64,000 nucleotides of DNA, taken from NCBI GenBank assembly GCA_001939145.1, contig LSRX01000283.1, positions 90,121-154,120 of the forward strand. The letters run 5' to 3'. The stretch comes from Symbiodinium microadriaticum (taxonomy: Eukaryota; Sar; Dinophyceae; Suessiales; Symbiodiniaceae). Below are positions 21,263 through 33,380 of the stretch, in pieces (position 1 is the stretch's first letter; the number at the start of each line of letters is the position of its first letter). The notes under the pieces were generated by a model. The model was not told where the DNA came from. It made no database searches and saw nothing but the letters and a program-made list of their open reading frames with translations. The position numbers were made by a program, and so were the translations under genes.

Positions 21263-24200
21263 CTGCAACAAGCCGTGCTCTGTGGTTCTGACGCACCATC
21301 AGGTCATTTGCGGGAGGAAGGCGCTAATTAAGCCCATCCGATCTTGATCTGTGTGTCTGCCTGCTTCCCATGTATTGCTACTCAAACTTCGTTAATGTTG
21401 ACATGTCCGAAGCAACAGTCTGTGCACTCTGAAAGCTCAGGATCATCCGGAAGACCGGTGCGTCAACTCAAGTGAGCTGGTTCGCATGCTTGCGCATGTG
21501 CTCTGTCACAACTAGTGGTTCTGAGATTACGAAGCGTACGCCTGTCGAAACCGGCACTGGCTAGCACAGAATGTGACCCAGCATGAGTGGGCAAAAACCA
21601 CCAAACCACCAACCAGCACTTGGAAGTTGCAACGACCATCCTTCCGAATTGATTCGTGGTATTCCCTGAGCAGCTCGGGCCTGCTCCACACGCGTGGCCG
21701 ACTGAAACCGCATCAACACCATTGCTACATGTGACTTAGCCTAGGGCGCATCAAAACGAAAACATTGCCTGCATTGGCGCCCTTGGCATGAGATAGACTA
21801 TGGCTGGGGCCTAGATGGCATAGTGGTCGCTAGTGGTCTCCGGTAGCACGAAAACGTCTGACCCGCGAAAGGAAAGGGGTGCCTATCCGAACTTGAAACC
21901 TTTCTCAATGCGACCCTGCTCCCGCACGCGCGCGGGCTGAAGGACCAACCTAATCGACCTCTGCTTCGCAGGTGGCCGCTTGGTCCGAAAAAGCTGCGGC
22001 ACTTTGGGACTTGGCTGGGAACAGCGGCATCTGAACACATCGAGTGCGGGCTCTGAACCCAAGTTCGCTGTAGGCGACCGCCCTTGCCATTCACGAGCCC
22101 TCCATTCTAGCAGTAGACTAAAACACGAGGACCTCCTTCCCTGCCCTGCGGTTTTGCTGAACGACCGGGGTATGTCATGCCTCAAATTCGATAGGGCGTT
22201 GAGCGTTAATGATGCCACTCGTCATGAAGCTTATGGTGACGCAGCCATGACATCGCATGGTTGCGCTGGAGTCGAGGGGCCATTGGTGTAGCTGTGGTCA
22301 GCGGCTTTTCGAGAACTTGAGGCATCGACCCTCAAGGGAACCCCAACTTGGAGTTGTCCCCACAGAGCCCGTGTCATGCATCCCATTTGCGGTGCAGATC
22401 GTTGCAGACGCGCAATGGGGCGCTCCCTGCCTCTGAAGCGCCGAGCGCGAAACCGGCACAGAGACTCAAAGACTCAGAGTGCAACTCCGACCCTTTCGAC
22501 TCTGCGGATCGTTCGTGACTGTCCACTACTGGTCCACTTCTTGAGGCTTGCTTGGTGCTTTGTGCGATCTTGCCGACATGTTTTTGTGGCTGGCAGCGCT
22601 GAGCCAAACTTGCGACGCACGGAGAAGCGCACAGCCCCAGCCTCTCGCGGTTGGGGACACCCCGAAGATCCCCGAAGGCTCTCAGTGAACGAAACAGACT
22701 TCTTACATGGAGGGGACCCCGATGTTGGCTTCGCTTCTTGCGAGAGCCTTGGCAGGCGTGACATCCCGTGAATGTAGCCAGGGGCACCATTGAGAAAGTT
22801 CTGCCTGCGGTGCATTGTGCTGTGTCTTCACTTGCCGCCGCTATACGGGCTCTGTTGCCCCTCTCGACTGAAGCTTTGGTCAGCTTGCCTGGAAAGCTCT
22901 ATGACGAATGTCATACAGACGAAAACACATCACAAAAACACAGCGGAGAGACAGGTGGACTCAAGCACAGATACAGAGAGGAAGAGAGAGCAATTCGATT
23001 CGCAGCAGTTCCGAATTCTTGCCTTTCAATTCCCTCTCAAGACTCTTACAAAGCACCCCCGGAGACCGGGGATCGAGCTGCACATCGCCAGCAGCCAATG
23101 CCTGACGTGCCTGGTCGGCCTGTCATGACATGGGTGCCGGGGCACAGAGCATCGGATATCCTCGGATTGCAGCTTTGAGTGGAGCTGGAGTGAAGGAAGT
23201 GCGTAAATTCCTCCCATCCCCCTTCAGGTGTATGAATGCCTGGATGAAATGTGCGAAGGCATGGGTGTACAGGCATACCAATCCATGCATTCGAGAGAGC
23301 GCGAGCGAAAGCGAGCGTGAGGAGAGCGCGAAAAGCAAAAGAGCCCGGACAATGTCAGGCAATGCTCGGCATGGCCAGCCTCTCCCTGTATGATACGCTA
23401 CGAGCGGACAGCTGAGCACAACCGCGCAGAAGTTCAATGCCTGGCGGATCGGATCGATCACGCTGCAGCTGCACGCACAGCCTGAGTGGCGGCTCAATCC
23501 AAGGAATCAGGATTGCATGTTTTCTCATGGATGCCATTGGTTCACACTTGCAAGCGTTCCAGGTGCACAGTGCGCATGCATGGGCCAAACAGCCCGCTTT
23601 ACACTGTGGCTCTTCCCGCTTAACACTGTGGCTCTTCTGGCAAGCATATCGTATCATACAATCCGCTCTACCCGCTCTTCCAATTTATTTGGCCTGGATC
23701 GGCGCGAAATGACAGCAACAGGATCCTAGAATTCCGAGAATGCGAAAACTCTGAAAACTGCTCCCCGGGGGCTTCGGCTAAGGGAGAAATCTGGAAGTTG
23801 TAAGTCAGTGTAAGCCCGCGACCCAGGATTTTCGTACCTGTGAGCTTGGAGCCTTCAGAGACTCCCATTGAGGTCCTCGGGTGTGGGCTTTTCGAAGGAA
23901 GGGTTGGGATTTTGATGCCACAGAACTGTAGTTTAAGGAAAAGCCTGGCACGAGATGCTTGGGCAAGGATGCGTCGGATTATGGGTGAGTGCAGCAGCTC
24001 CTAACAGCATTGCTGGGCTGTCAACTGAGCCACTGAGGCTCCACGACGAGAGGGTGCGTCTCGAAGGCAAATGGAAAGGGAGCTACACTCGCGGATATGT
24101 CGGCACATCGTTGGAAAAGTAGCCTGTCAGATGAAGAGAGACCGACAGAGACAGAGAGCCGGACAAACAGATGACAAACTAGACTCTAGACAGAGACAGA

Positions 24201-24475
24201 AACATGACTGGACGGATGGAGACGAAACAGGCATGGAGGGATGAACAGGACAAGAACGGACCACCTACAAGAAAGCCACCGGTCTGCAGAGCGAGCTGCC
24301 GTCGTACAAAGCTGGCACTGTGAGAAGGCCGTTTTGGCAATCGGAGGAGCCCAGGCTACGCTTGCACAGGCGAGCTTGCACTGAGGGACGGGCTTGAAAT
24401 CGACCTGTGCAAAGAACTGGGTCTCATTGTTGGGGTAAGGCCTCGGACAGCAAGGAGCCAGACTCTGTGTCTCAC
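21263..24475. other. 3.2 kb without a firm gene
   Basis: Mostly unremarkable sequence. A plus frame at 23,130-23,228 ends at TTCAG/GTGTAT and could be a short exon. A minus frame at 24,503-24,186 may belong to the same gene as the exon at 24,709-24,476, but phase is unresolved. A GAGCGCGAGCGAAAGCGAGC low-complexity patch lies at 23,295-23,335. Confidence 0.3.
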
Positions 24476-24709
24476 CAAGGTGCCGAGGCTGAATGAAAGC
24501 CACGCTTTGCCTCCTCTGGGATCCAGGGCCCTTCCACAGTTGTCTGCAACATCACCAACCCAGAGCTCCATTCGAAGGAGATTGATATCGTCAACGTCTC
24601 TTAGAGCTGAGGGCGCTGGCTTGAAGCTCACCTTCACGATCTCATCGCAAGAGCTGAAAACCTCGGCAGTGGATCCGAAATCCGATGCTGAGCTGAGCAG
24701 AGTGGGCTT
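24476..24709 (-). CDS. Candidate internal exon with AG acceptor and GTGAGA donor
   Basis: On the minus strand the exon is preceded by AAAGCTAG (AG at 24710-24711 in plus coordinates) and followed by GTGAGA at 24475-24470. It is 234 nt, exactly 78 codons, phase 0 at both ends. It encodes a segment with alternating hydrophobic residues (EIVKVSFKPAPSALRDVDD, MELWVGDVADNCG), looking like a beta-rich domain. No family recognised. Among the unnamed exons this has some of the best boundary support. Confidence 0.4.
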
Positions 24710-25117
24710 CTAGCTTTGTCGGACAACATCGATATTCAACCTTTCGGCTGCCACGGCCTGGGCCGATCACCGTTTAGCTGGTGAAGCAGCCGGCTCGGAT
24801 ACGATGCCCTACTCAAGCCTGAAAAACGCTATGAAGGGGTCTTCGAGTTGGCAAAAGATTACTAGCTGTTCCGGCTGGCTTGTGGCATTCGTGAACCCGA
24901 TTAAAACGAGACAGAACTCATGAACATCGATGCGCCTGTCTTTTTCAGCCTTATCCTTATCCCACACAGGGCGCTGACCTCTCGGATGACGCTCTCAGTC
25001 ACCTGCAGAGGCAAGAAACATCAAGAAACCCCGCCTTAGATACTTAGTGTGCAGGGGGGCTGGTCTAGGTTGTAGGGCTTCTCCGATACAAAAACACATG
25101 CATGCGTGTGCGTGAAA
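24710..25117. other. No gene seen
   Basis: Spacer before the ATGT satellite. Confidence 0.4.
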
Positions 25118-25255
25118 ATATGTCTGTATGTATGTATGTATGTATGTATGTATGTATGTATGTATGTATGTATATGTATGTGTATGTGTATGTGTATGTA
25201 TATGTATNATGTATGTATGTATGTATGTATGTATGTATGTATGTATGTATGTATG

Positions 25256-25287
<32 letters not shown>

Positions 25288-25297
25288 TGTATGTATG

Positions 25298-25329
<32 letters not shown>

Positions 25330-25339
25330 TGTATGTATG

Positions 25340-25371
<32 letters not shown>

Positions 25372-25381
25372 TGTATGTATG

Positions 25382-25413
<32 letters not shown>

Positions 25414-25423
25414 TGTATGTATG

Positions 25424-25455
<32 letters not shown>

Positions 25456-25465
25456 TGTATGTATG

Positions 25466-25497
<32 letters not shown>

Positions 25498-25507
25498 TGT
25501 ATGTATG

Positions 25508-25539
<32 letters not shown>

Positions 25540-25549
25540 TGTATGTATG

Positions 25550-25581
<32 letters not shown>

Positions 25582-25591
25582 TGTATGTATG

Positions 25592-25623
<32 letters not shown>

Positions 25624-25633
25624 TGTATGTATG

Positions 25634-25665
<32 letters not shown>

Positions 25666-25675
25666 TGTATGTATG

Positions 25676-25707
<32 letters not shown>

Positions 25708-25717
25708 TGTATGTATG

Positions 25718-25749
<32 letters not shown>

Positions 25750-25759
25750 TGTATGTATG

Positions 25760-25791
<32 letters not shown>

Positions 25792-25801
25792 TGTATGTAT
25801 G

Positions 25802-25833
<32 letters not shown>

Positions 25834-25843
25834 TGTATGTATG

Positions 25844-25875
<32 letters not shown>

Positions 25876-25885
25876 TGTATGTATG

Positions 25886-25917
<32 letters not shown>

Positions 25918-25927
25918 TGTATGTATG

Positions 25928-25959
<32 letters not shown>

Positions 25960-25969
25960 TGTATGTATG

Positions 25970-26001
<32 letters not shown>

Positions 26002-26011
26002 TGTATGTATG

Positions 26012-26043
<32 letters not shown>

Positions 26044-26053
26044 TGTATGTATG

Positions 26054-26085
<32 letters not shown>

Positions 26086-26095
26086 TGTATGTATG

Positions 26096-26127
<32 letters not shown>

Positions 26128-26137
26128 TGTATGTATG

Positions 26138-26169
<32 letters not shown>

Positions 26170-26179
26170 TGTATGTATG

Positions 26180-26211
<32 letters not shown>

Positions 26212-26221
26212 TGTATGTATG

Positions 26222-26253
<32 letters not shown>

Positions 26254-26263
26254 TGTATGTATG

Positions 26264-26295
<32 letters not shown>

Positions 26296-26305
26296 TGTAT
26301 GTATG

Positions 26306-26337
<32 letters not shown>

Positions 26338-26347
26338 TGTATGTATG

Positions 26348-26379
<32 letters not shown>

Positions 26380-26389
26380 TGTATGTATG

Positions 26390-26421
<32 letters not shown>

Positions 26422-26431
26422 TGTATGTATG

Positions 26432-26463
<32 letters not shown>

Positions 26464-26473
26464 TGTATGTATG

Positions 26474-26505
<32 letters not shown>

Positions 26506-26515
26506 TGTATGTATG

Positions 26516-26547
<32 letters not shown>

Positions 26548-26557
26548 TGTATGTATG

Positions 26558-26589
<32 letters not shown>

Positions 26590-26599
26590 TGTATGTATG

Positions 26600-26631
<32 letters not shown>

Positions 26632-26641
26632 TGTATGTATG

Positions 26642-26673
<32 letters not shown>

Positions 26674-26683
26674 TGTATGTATG

Positions 26684-26715
<32 letters not shown>

Positions 26716-26725
26716 TGTATGTATG

Positions 26726-26757
<32 letters not shown>

Positions 26758-26767
26758 TGTATGTATG

Positions 26768-26799
<32 letters not shown>

Positions 26800-26809
26800 T
26801 GTATGTATG

Positions 26810-26841
<32 letters not shown>

Positions 26842-26851
26842 TGTATGTATG

Positions 26852-26883
<32 letters not shown>

Positions 26884-26893
26884 TGTATGTATG

Positions 26894-26925
<32 letters not shown>

Positions 26926-26935
26926 TGTATGTATG

Positions 26936-26967
<32 letters not shown>

Positions 26968-26977
26968 TGTATGTATG

Positions 26978-27009
<32 letters not shown>

Positions 27010-27019
27010 TGTATGTATG

Positions 27020-27051
<32 letters not shown>

Positions 27052-27061
27052 TGTATGTATG

Positions 27062-27093
<32 letters not shown>

Positions 27094-27103
27094 TGTATGT
27101 ATG

Positions 27104-27135
<32 letters not shown>

Positions 27136-27145
27136 TGTATGTATG

Positions 27146-27177
<32 letters not shown>

Positions 27178-27187
27178 TGTATGTATG

Positions 27188-27219
<32 letters not shown>

Positions 27220-27229
27220 TGTATGTATG

Positions 27230-27261
<32 letters not shown>

Positions 27262-27271
27262 TGTATGTATG

Positions 27272-27303
<32 letters not shown>

Positions 27304-27313
27304 TGTATGTATG

Positions 27314-27345
<32 letters not shown>

Positions 27346-27355
27346 TGTATGTATG

Positions 27356-27387
<32 letters not shown>

Positions 27388-27397
27388 TGTATGTATG

Positions 27398-27429
<32 letters not shown>

Positions 27430-27439
27430 TGTATGTATG

Positions 27440-27471
<32 letters not shown>

Positions 27472-27481
27472 TGTATGTATG

Positions 27482-27513
<32 letters not shown>

Positions 27514-27523
27514 TGTATGTATG

Positions 27524-27555
<32 letters not shown>

Positions 27556-27565
27556 TGTATGTATG

Positions 27566-27597
<32 letters not shown>

Positions 27598-27607
27598 TGT
27601 ATGTATG

Positions 27608-27639
<32 letters not shown>

Positions 27640-27649
27640 TGTATGTATG

Positions 27650-27681
<32 letters not shown>

Positions 27682-27691
27682 TGTATGTATG

Positions 27692-27723
<32 letters not shown>

Positions 27724-27733
27724 TGTATGTATG

Positions 27734-27765
<32 letters not shown>

Positions 27766-27775
27766 TGTATGTATG

Positions 27776-27807
<32 letters not shown>

Positions 27808-27817
27808 TGTATGTATG

Positions 27818-27849
<32 letters not shown>

Positions 27850-27859
27850 TGTATGTATG

Positions 27860-27891
<32 letters not shown>

Positions 27892-27901
27892 TGTATGTAT
27901 G

Positions 27902-27933
<32 letters not shown>

Positions 27934-27943
27934 TGTATGTATG

Positions 27944-27975
<32 letters not shown>

Positions 27976-27985
27976 TGTATGTATG

Positions 27986-28017
<32 letters not shown>

Positions 28018-28027
28018 TGTATGTATG

Positions 28028-28059
<32 letters not shown>

Positions 28060-28069
28060 TGTATGTATG

Positions 28070-28101
<32 letters not shown>

Positions 28102-28111
28102 TGTATGTATG

Positions 28112-28143
<32 letters not shown>

Positions 28144-28153
28144 TGTATGTATG

Positions 28154-28185
<32 letters not shown>

Positions 28186-28195
28186 TGTATGTATG

Positions 28196-28227
<32 letters not shown>

Positions 28228-28237
28228 TGTATGTATG

Positions 28238-28269
<32 letters not shown>

Positions 28270-28279
28270 TGTATGTATG

Positions 28280-28311
<32 letters not shown>

Positions 28312-28321
28312 TGTATGTATG

Positions 28322-28353
<32 letters not shown>

Positions 28354-28363
28354 TGTATGTATG

Positions 28364-28395
<32 letters not shown>

Positions 28396-28405
28396 TGTAT
28401 GTATG

Positions 28406-28437
<32 letters not shown>

Positions 28438-28447
28438 TGTATGTATG

Positions 28448-28479
<32 letters not shown>

Positions 28480-28489
28480 TGTATGTATG

Positions 28490-28521
<32 letters not shown>

Positions 28522-28531
28522 TGTATGTATG

Positions 28532-28563
<32 letters not shown>

Positions 28564-28573
28564 TGTATGTATG

Positions 28574-28605
<32 letters not shown>

Positions 28606-28615
28606 TGTATGTATG

Positions 28616-28647
<32 letters not shown>

Positions 28648-28657
28648 TGTATGTATG

Positions 28658-28689
<32 letters not shown>

Positions 28690-28699
28690 TGTATGTATG

Positions 28700-28731
<32 letters not shown>

Positions 28732-28741
28732 TGTATGTATG

Positions 28742-28773
<32 letters not shown>

Positions 28774-28787
28774 TGTATGTATGTATA
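25118..28787 (+). repeat. ATGT satellite with 42-bp higher-order unit
   Basis: After a short irregular start (25,118-25,207, with one ambiguous base at 25,208), the array becomes (GTAT)n with an extra AT every 42 bp, giving GTATAT once per unit. The pattern recurs identically every 420 bp from about 25,257 to 28,743: about 83 full units with no visible variant. Because 42 is a multiple of 3, three plus-strand frames stay open for 3.6 kb (Cys-Met-Tyr-Val repeats), but they are not genes. The array ends in TAAAAA against an assembly gap. Confidence 0.97.
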
Positions 28788-28791
28788 AAAA

Positions 28792-29000
28792 NNNNNNNNN
28801 NNNNNNNNNNNNNNNNNNNNNNNNNNNNNNNNNNNNNNNNNNNNNNNNNNNNNNNNNNNNNNNNNNNNNNNNNNNNNNNNNNNNNNNNNNNNNNNNNNNN
28901 NNNNNNNNNNNNNNNNNNNNNNNNNNNNNNNNNNNNNNNNNNNNNNNNNNNNNNNNNNNNNNNNNNNNNNNNNNNNNNNNNNNNNNNNNNNNNNNNNNNN
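28792..29000. other. Assembly gap
   Basis: 209 undetermined bases directly at the end of the ATGT satellite. The true array length and the join to the next segment are unknown. Confidence 0.99.
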
Positions 29001-31220
29001 CGCGCTTTAATGTTTTGTTGATCCTTATTTCGTGAGGTATTAGTAGGTTTGGCCTAGGATTGTAATCGGATTTTAATATTTAATTTGTTGTGATCCCTAA
29101 TTTTAACTGCTTTTTGATCCTGAGGCTTATTTCCTCAATATTTGGTTGTTTTGTACCCGGCCCTGTAGATATTGCTGAGATAGTGGGTCCTTCGGGGAGG
29201 TCTTGCTTCTGCTACATGAGGGCTGATTGATTTGTTATCGATTTGGCTTTGGCTTATATTGTATATTTTGTGGTTACAACGCGGACTAAAGATGTGTTGG
29301 GGTTGTGGCTGGTGTGAATGTATTGCGACACAGTATGACGCAGTGTCTGAGCATTGCAACCATATTATATAAATATATTGATTATTCGTCAAGCATCAAC
29401 TAACATTTGACCCACGTACGAACATCATAGGGCATACGGATAATTTGTTGGTTGCGATTCAAGTTGAATTTACGTGTTTAAAAACATATACACACATAAT
29501 GTAGATGTATATGTAGATATGAAAATGATTCTGCTAACTGGGAACCTTTCGACTGCATGTCTTGTCAGGGAATATCACAAATTATGAACTAGCCTTCAAG
29601 TCTATCGTGTTTAAAGATATGGACCCTAAAAGACACAATTGCTTTTTCATTTCTGGGGGCCATTGAGTATCGTTTATTTCAGTACATAAGAGATAACGGT
29701 AACTACAAAAGGAGCGAAGCATCGTCTACTACTTAACGGCGAAGGCATATCACATGAAATATGCAACATTAGGTGTTTGTATAACCATCCGTTTTCGTGA
29801 AATAGCCTTCAAACTGATTGAGGTATCGCATTGGCTGTCAAACACATGCTATTTGCATTGCCTTGAATAATTTCCTACGGCCGGTGCAATATCAGTTACC
29901 TACGGTTGGTCTTGTCCCTGGGTTTCAGCTACATGTGCATTCCGCGTTAATTGCCTGGACGACTACCCTTGGTGGATAGTGTTGGATATACGGTTATACT
30001 GGTGCATTTTGGGCATGTAACGATGGTTTCTCTGTTAATAGCATAGAAGAACAGGGTTACAATATCATACCTTAAAAGACGAAATACATGTTATGTTTGT
30101 CAAGATGGCATAGAAATACAGTTAGTTAGCTCAGTATTGACCAATGGTTAGATATCACGTACATGGCGAAACGAAAACTAGTTGCATACTAGTGAAGCAC
30201 AGACACAATATACAAATAATCTGAAAGCACTAACCGCTAGGCAAGTATTGATTGTGCATCCAGATAAACTTAATTATATCGTTGTTAAAGTACACAGATC
30301 AGATACCACTTCAATACACACTGAGCATGCTGGCAAGTACGTAAACACGCAACAAATACCACGTGTGTAGCAACTGAAGAGGTATTTGTGGTTGAAGAAT
30401 GATAAACGAGCTATTCTCTGTGCATTCGATGCCTGTATGCGATGAAGATAAAAATACTTGATGTTGCCACCTAGATTCGCATTTCTTGTTAATGTGCTGC
30501 ACTGAAACGGTCTTGCCTTTCCATCAGAAGGTATATTGCTGTTCAATCTGGCACTATACCTCTTGACATACGTAGATAAGCTGCCATGGAATTGGACATC
30601 CGACTTTAGTGCTGCACTCGTACCTGTACAACTGATACAGATGATAACTCCACATTCGTCGGCATGTGGGGGGTATTCGGTACTCCTTCATTCAACCGCG
30701 TTCAAGAACACATTATCTTTCCTCATCGCTGCATTGTTCACATCCAAGGTGATAGAGTGGAGTGTTATCGTGGCATCGTCTACAATATCACGAACAATGG
30801 AGCTTTTAGAGGAACATGAGTACTTTTTATACCAGCATCTACGAAGATAGATAGCTGATGTCGCACAAACAAAAGTTTTCCAGCCATAGACTGCAAAAGC
30901 GAGACACATCTTCAGAGCTCGTGCGGGCTAATTGGGGGGGGGTTAGCATATATATATATATATATACATGTATACAGATACAAATCACATTTAGACCCAA
31001 ACAAATTCCGCCTGCAGCGATGCTCCGAGTGGTGCGAGTACATTTAGCACTCGTGCCGAGATGCAAGCACTTGAGAGTCACCTCTCATACATCGGATGAA
31101 GGGAGAAAAGTTCATCCGATTACCACATCTTTGGATGGCTGCACCTGGCTTGCAGCAGGCCACGCATCAACTGTTTCCAGGTTTCAGCAAACAGGATCCG
31201 ATGATGAGTCGTAATTATTC
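29001..31220. other. AT-rich segment, no recognisable gene
   Basis: Clearly richer in A and T than the rest of the window, beginning right after the gap and fading by about 31.2 kb. No open frame above about 105 codons, and no match to organelle or bacterial genes that I can recognise. Contains a G8 run followed by a short TA repeat (30,936-30,967) and a perfect 10-bp hairpin at 31,091-31,120. Confidence 0.5.
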
Positions 31221-32058
31221 ATAACTTCAACTTCTGCTAGAATCTGCGAGGCTAGAACCGAATGTGCAAGCAATCCGGCGCCAGCATTTCCAAAATAAAA
31301 GCGCGCTGTTAGCTCGGAAGTTATACATCTTGCAGAATACTGGACTTAGAGCATTTGGACAAAACAAACTTCTGACTTCCCTTACACTGCATCGGACGTG
31401 AAAGACCCCAAAACATGAACAAGAAACCATATCACCACTCTGTCTGATGGTTCACTTATTCGGAACCATAACATCCAAAATCTTTCGGTGTGCAAAAGAA
31501 GTGCTGCAACATGTTCTGTACGGTTCGTCCTGCACAGTAGTTCGCCTGCTCTCCTGCCTTCGTGCATCCGGACAAGAAAATGCTGCATCCCCAACTGCGA
31601 ATCGCGGCTCTTGCGGCTGCTACCTCTGATTGGTGGGTGAAGACCACGCGCGTTGTCAAGATTGGGACCCGGAATCACAATTCCAATCGTCGGCCCTGCC
31701 AGAACTAGTAGAAACCGGCTTCCCTCCACCTCGGTGGCGCAGCGCGGCAGAGCGCAGATGGCCTGGGTGCTTACAGAGCCCCAGGCACAGGTTTTGGACA
31801 CTGGCTGCCTTTGCATGCACAGGCCCGACTGTGCACACGTGTGGAAGCTGTCATGTGTACATGTAGACCCAGGGACACACAGCGACACCTGCATACACAG
31901 AGGCATGCACACAAGTGGCATATTCTCGTAAGTCCTACACACAAGACAAAAGACGCATGCACACAAATACCAACACAAGTGCAAATCTGCATAAATGCTC
32001 ATGGAGCGGGCACACACACACGCACTATTATTATCTTCAGTTTACATGTAGGATAAAT
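31221..32058. other. No firm gene; CA-rich tail
   Basis: Overlapping frames on both strands up to 211 codons (32,017-31,382 minus) run partly through ACAC/GTGT low-complexity DNA and are not supported. CA/ACAC-rich from about 31,830. Confidence 0.35.
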
Positions 32059-32214
32059 AGACAAACAGACAGACAGACAGACAGATGCAGGTGCGAATTC
32101 ATACGTGAGTGCACAGACAGACAGACAAACACACAGACGAACAGACGGACGGACAGTCAGACAGTCAGACAGCTGGACAGACAGGCAGACAAGGAACAAA
32201 CAAACAAACAAATA
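32059..32214 (+). repeat. (CAGA)n/(ACAA)n microsatellite
   Basis: Imperfect ACAG/CAGA units with ACAA and CGGA variants, ending in (AAAC)n, just left of the inverted-repeat transposon. Confidence 0.9.
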
Positions 32215-32227
32215 ACCGTGAGACACT

Positions 32228-32936
32228 GCAACCATGGGCGGGTGCCCCATCACTTGTATCTTTTATTATGTCACTTGTGTCTTTGTTTTCTGCGTCACCT
32301 GTGTCTTCTTACGTCTTGCGAGACAACAGTCTCGAACAACAGCCTGATTGTGCTGGCCGTCCATGGCTGGCAACAAGGCTTCCAAGGTTTGGGCCTTCTT
32401 TCATTAGGGTTTCGGTCCGGGTTTACTCCTTCTAGGGCTTCGGCCTTCTTTCATTAGGGTTTCGGTCCGGGTTTACTCCTTTTCAGGGCTTCGGCCAGGG
32501 TGTACTCCCTTTAGGGTTGGGTTTATTCCTTTTAGGGCATGGGCCTGGGTTTCGTCCTTTTAGGGTTTCGGCTTTCATTCAAGCTTACCTTTCAATTTTT
32601 TTAGTGTTTCGGGGGTCGTTTAGGTTTTAGGGTTTCGGCTTGGGCCCTCTTTCATTAGGGTTTCGGTCTGGGTTTAATCCTTTTCGGGCTTCGGCCTGGG
32701 TTTACTCGTTACAGGTTTTCGGGCTTGTTTGAAGCTTGCCTTTTACTTCTTTTGGGGCTTCGGGGTCCGCTTACTCCTTTTAGGGTTTGGGCCTTCTTTC
32801 ATTAGGTTTTTCTGTCTGGGCTTACTCCTTTTAGGACTTCGACCTGGGTTTAGTCCATTTAGGGTTTCTTCCAAACAATACAAAGACACAAGTGACACGA
32901 AAATAAGACACAAGTGACTCCCCTTCCGCAACCATG
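32228..32936. mobile_element. Non-autonomous inverted-repeat DNA transposon with 9-bp TSD
   Basis: The 9-mer GCAACCATG occurs at 32228-32236 and again at 32928-32936, flanking a 691-bp element. The termini start with GG on both sides (GGCGGGTGCCCCATCACTTG on the left; GGAAGGGGAGTCACTTGTGT on the reverse complement of the right). Both carry inverted copies of TCACTTGTGTCTT: three on the left (32250, 32271, 32295) and two on the right (32883-32895, 32905-32917). The spacing of 21-24 bp resembles subterminal transposase sites. A 9-bp duplication is usual for Mutator-like elements and is also seen in Merlin elements. No transposase is encoded. The interior is a TTTAGGG-like minisatellite. Confidence 0.65.
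32380..32870 (+). repeat. TTTAGGG-like minisatellite inside the transposon
   Basis: Diverged tandem units of about 28-60 bp built from TTTTAGGGCTTCGGCCTGGG and GGGTTTACTCC, with CTTTCATTAGGG variants. The heptamer TTTAGGG and its variants (TTCAGGG, TTTCGGG) recur throughout. Confidence 0.85.
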
Positions 32937-33380
32937 TATGCATACGCACACATGCATAGGTATCTACGAGTACCTACTTACATACATATGTAAAGTAGGC
33001 GTGCGAGCAGTTGTACGCAATACATTTAGGTGCATGATGGTGTATGTATATGTGTGTACATGCGAATGCATGCGCACCCAGACACACATGCATTCACTGC
33101 AAAGCACGCATAGCTCCCTGTGAGCAACGAAGACACATACACAAAACATCGCACGGACAATCGAGCATAGCACAGCCTAACACTGACACTGCACACAGAT
33201 GTGCACACGGCTTCTATGGCATTATGCGGCTTGTGTATCCATGCGAGGCAGATGAATGGACGCCTGAACACGCCTGCATATGACCTTGCTGCGAATGCCC
33301 CAAAAAACGCTGTGCATACCCCGTTTGCTCCATCGTGCCCCTGCCATGCACTTGCCCAATATTGCAATGGCGCAATCTGC
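32937..33380. other. No gene seen
   Basis: CA/TG-rich low-complexity DNA (ACACATGCA and similar) to about 33,150, then unremarkable. Confidence 0.4.

Noticed and set aside
25102..29035. Three open frames of more than 1,200 codons (Cys-Met-Tyr-Val repeats)
   Set aside because: They exist only because the satellite unit is 42 bp, a multiple of three, without stop codons; one even runs through the assembly gap.
31382..32017. 211-codon minus-strand frame
   Set aside because: Much of it reads CA-rich low-complexity DNA, it overlaps several other frames and lacks any recognisable motif.
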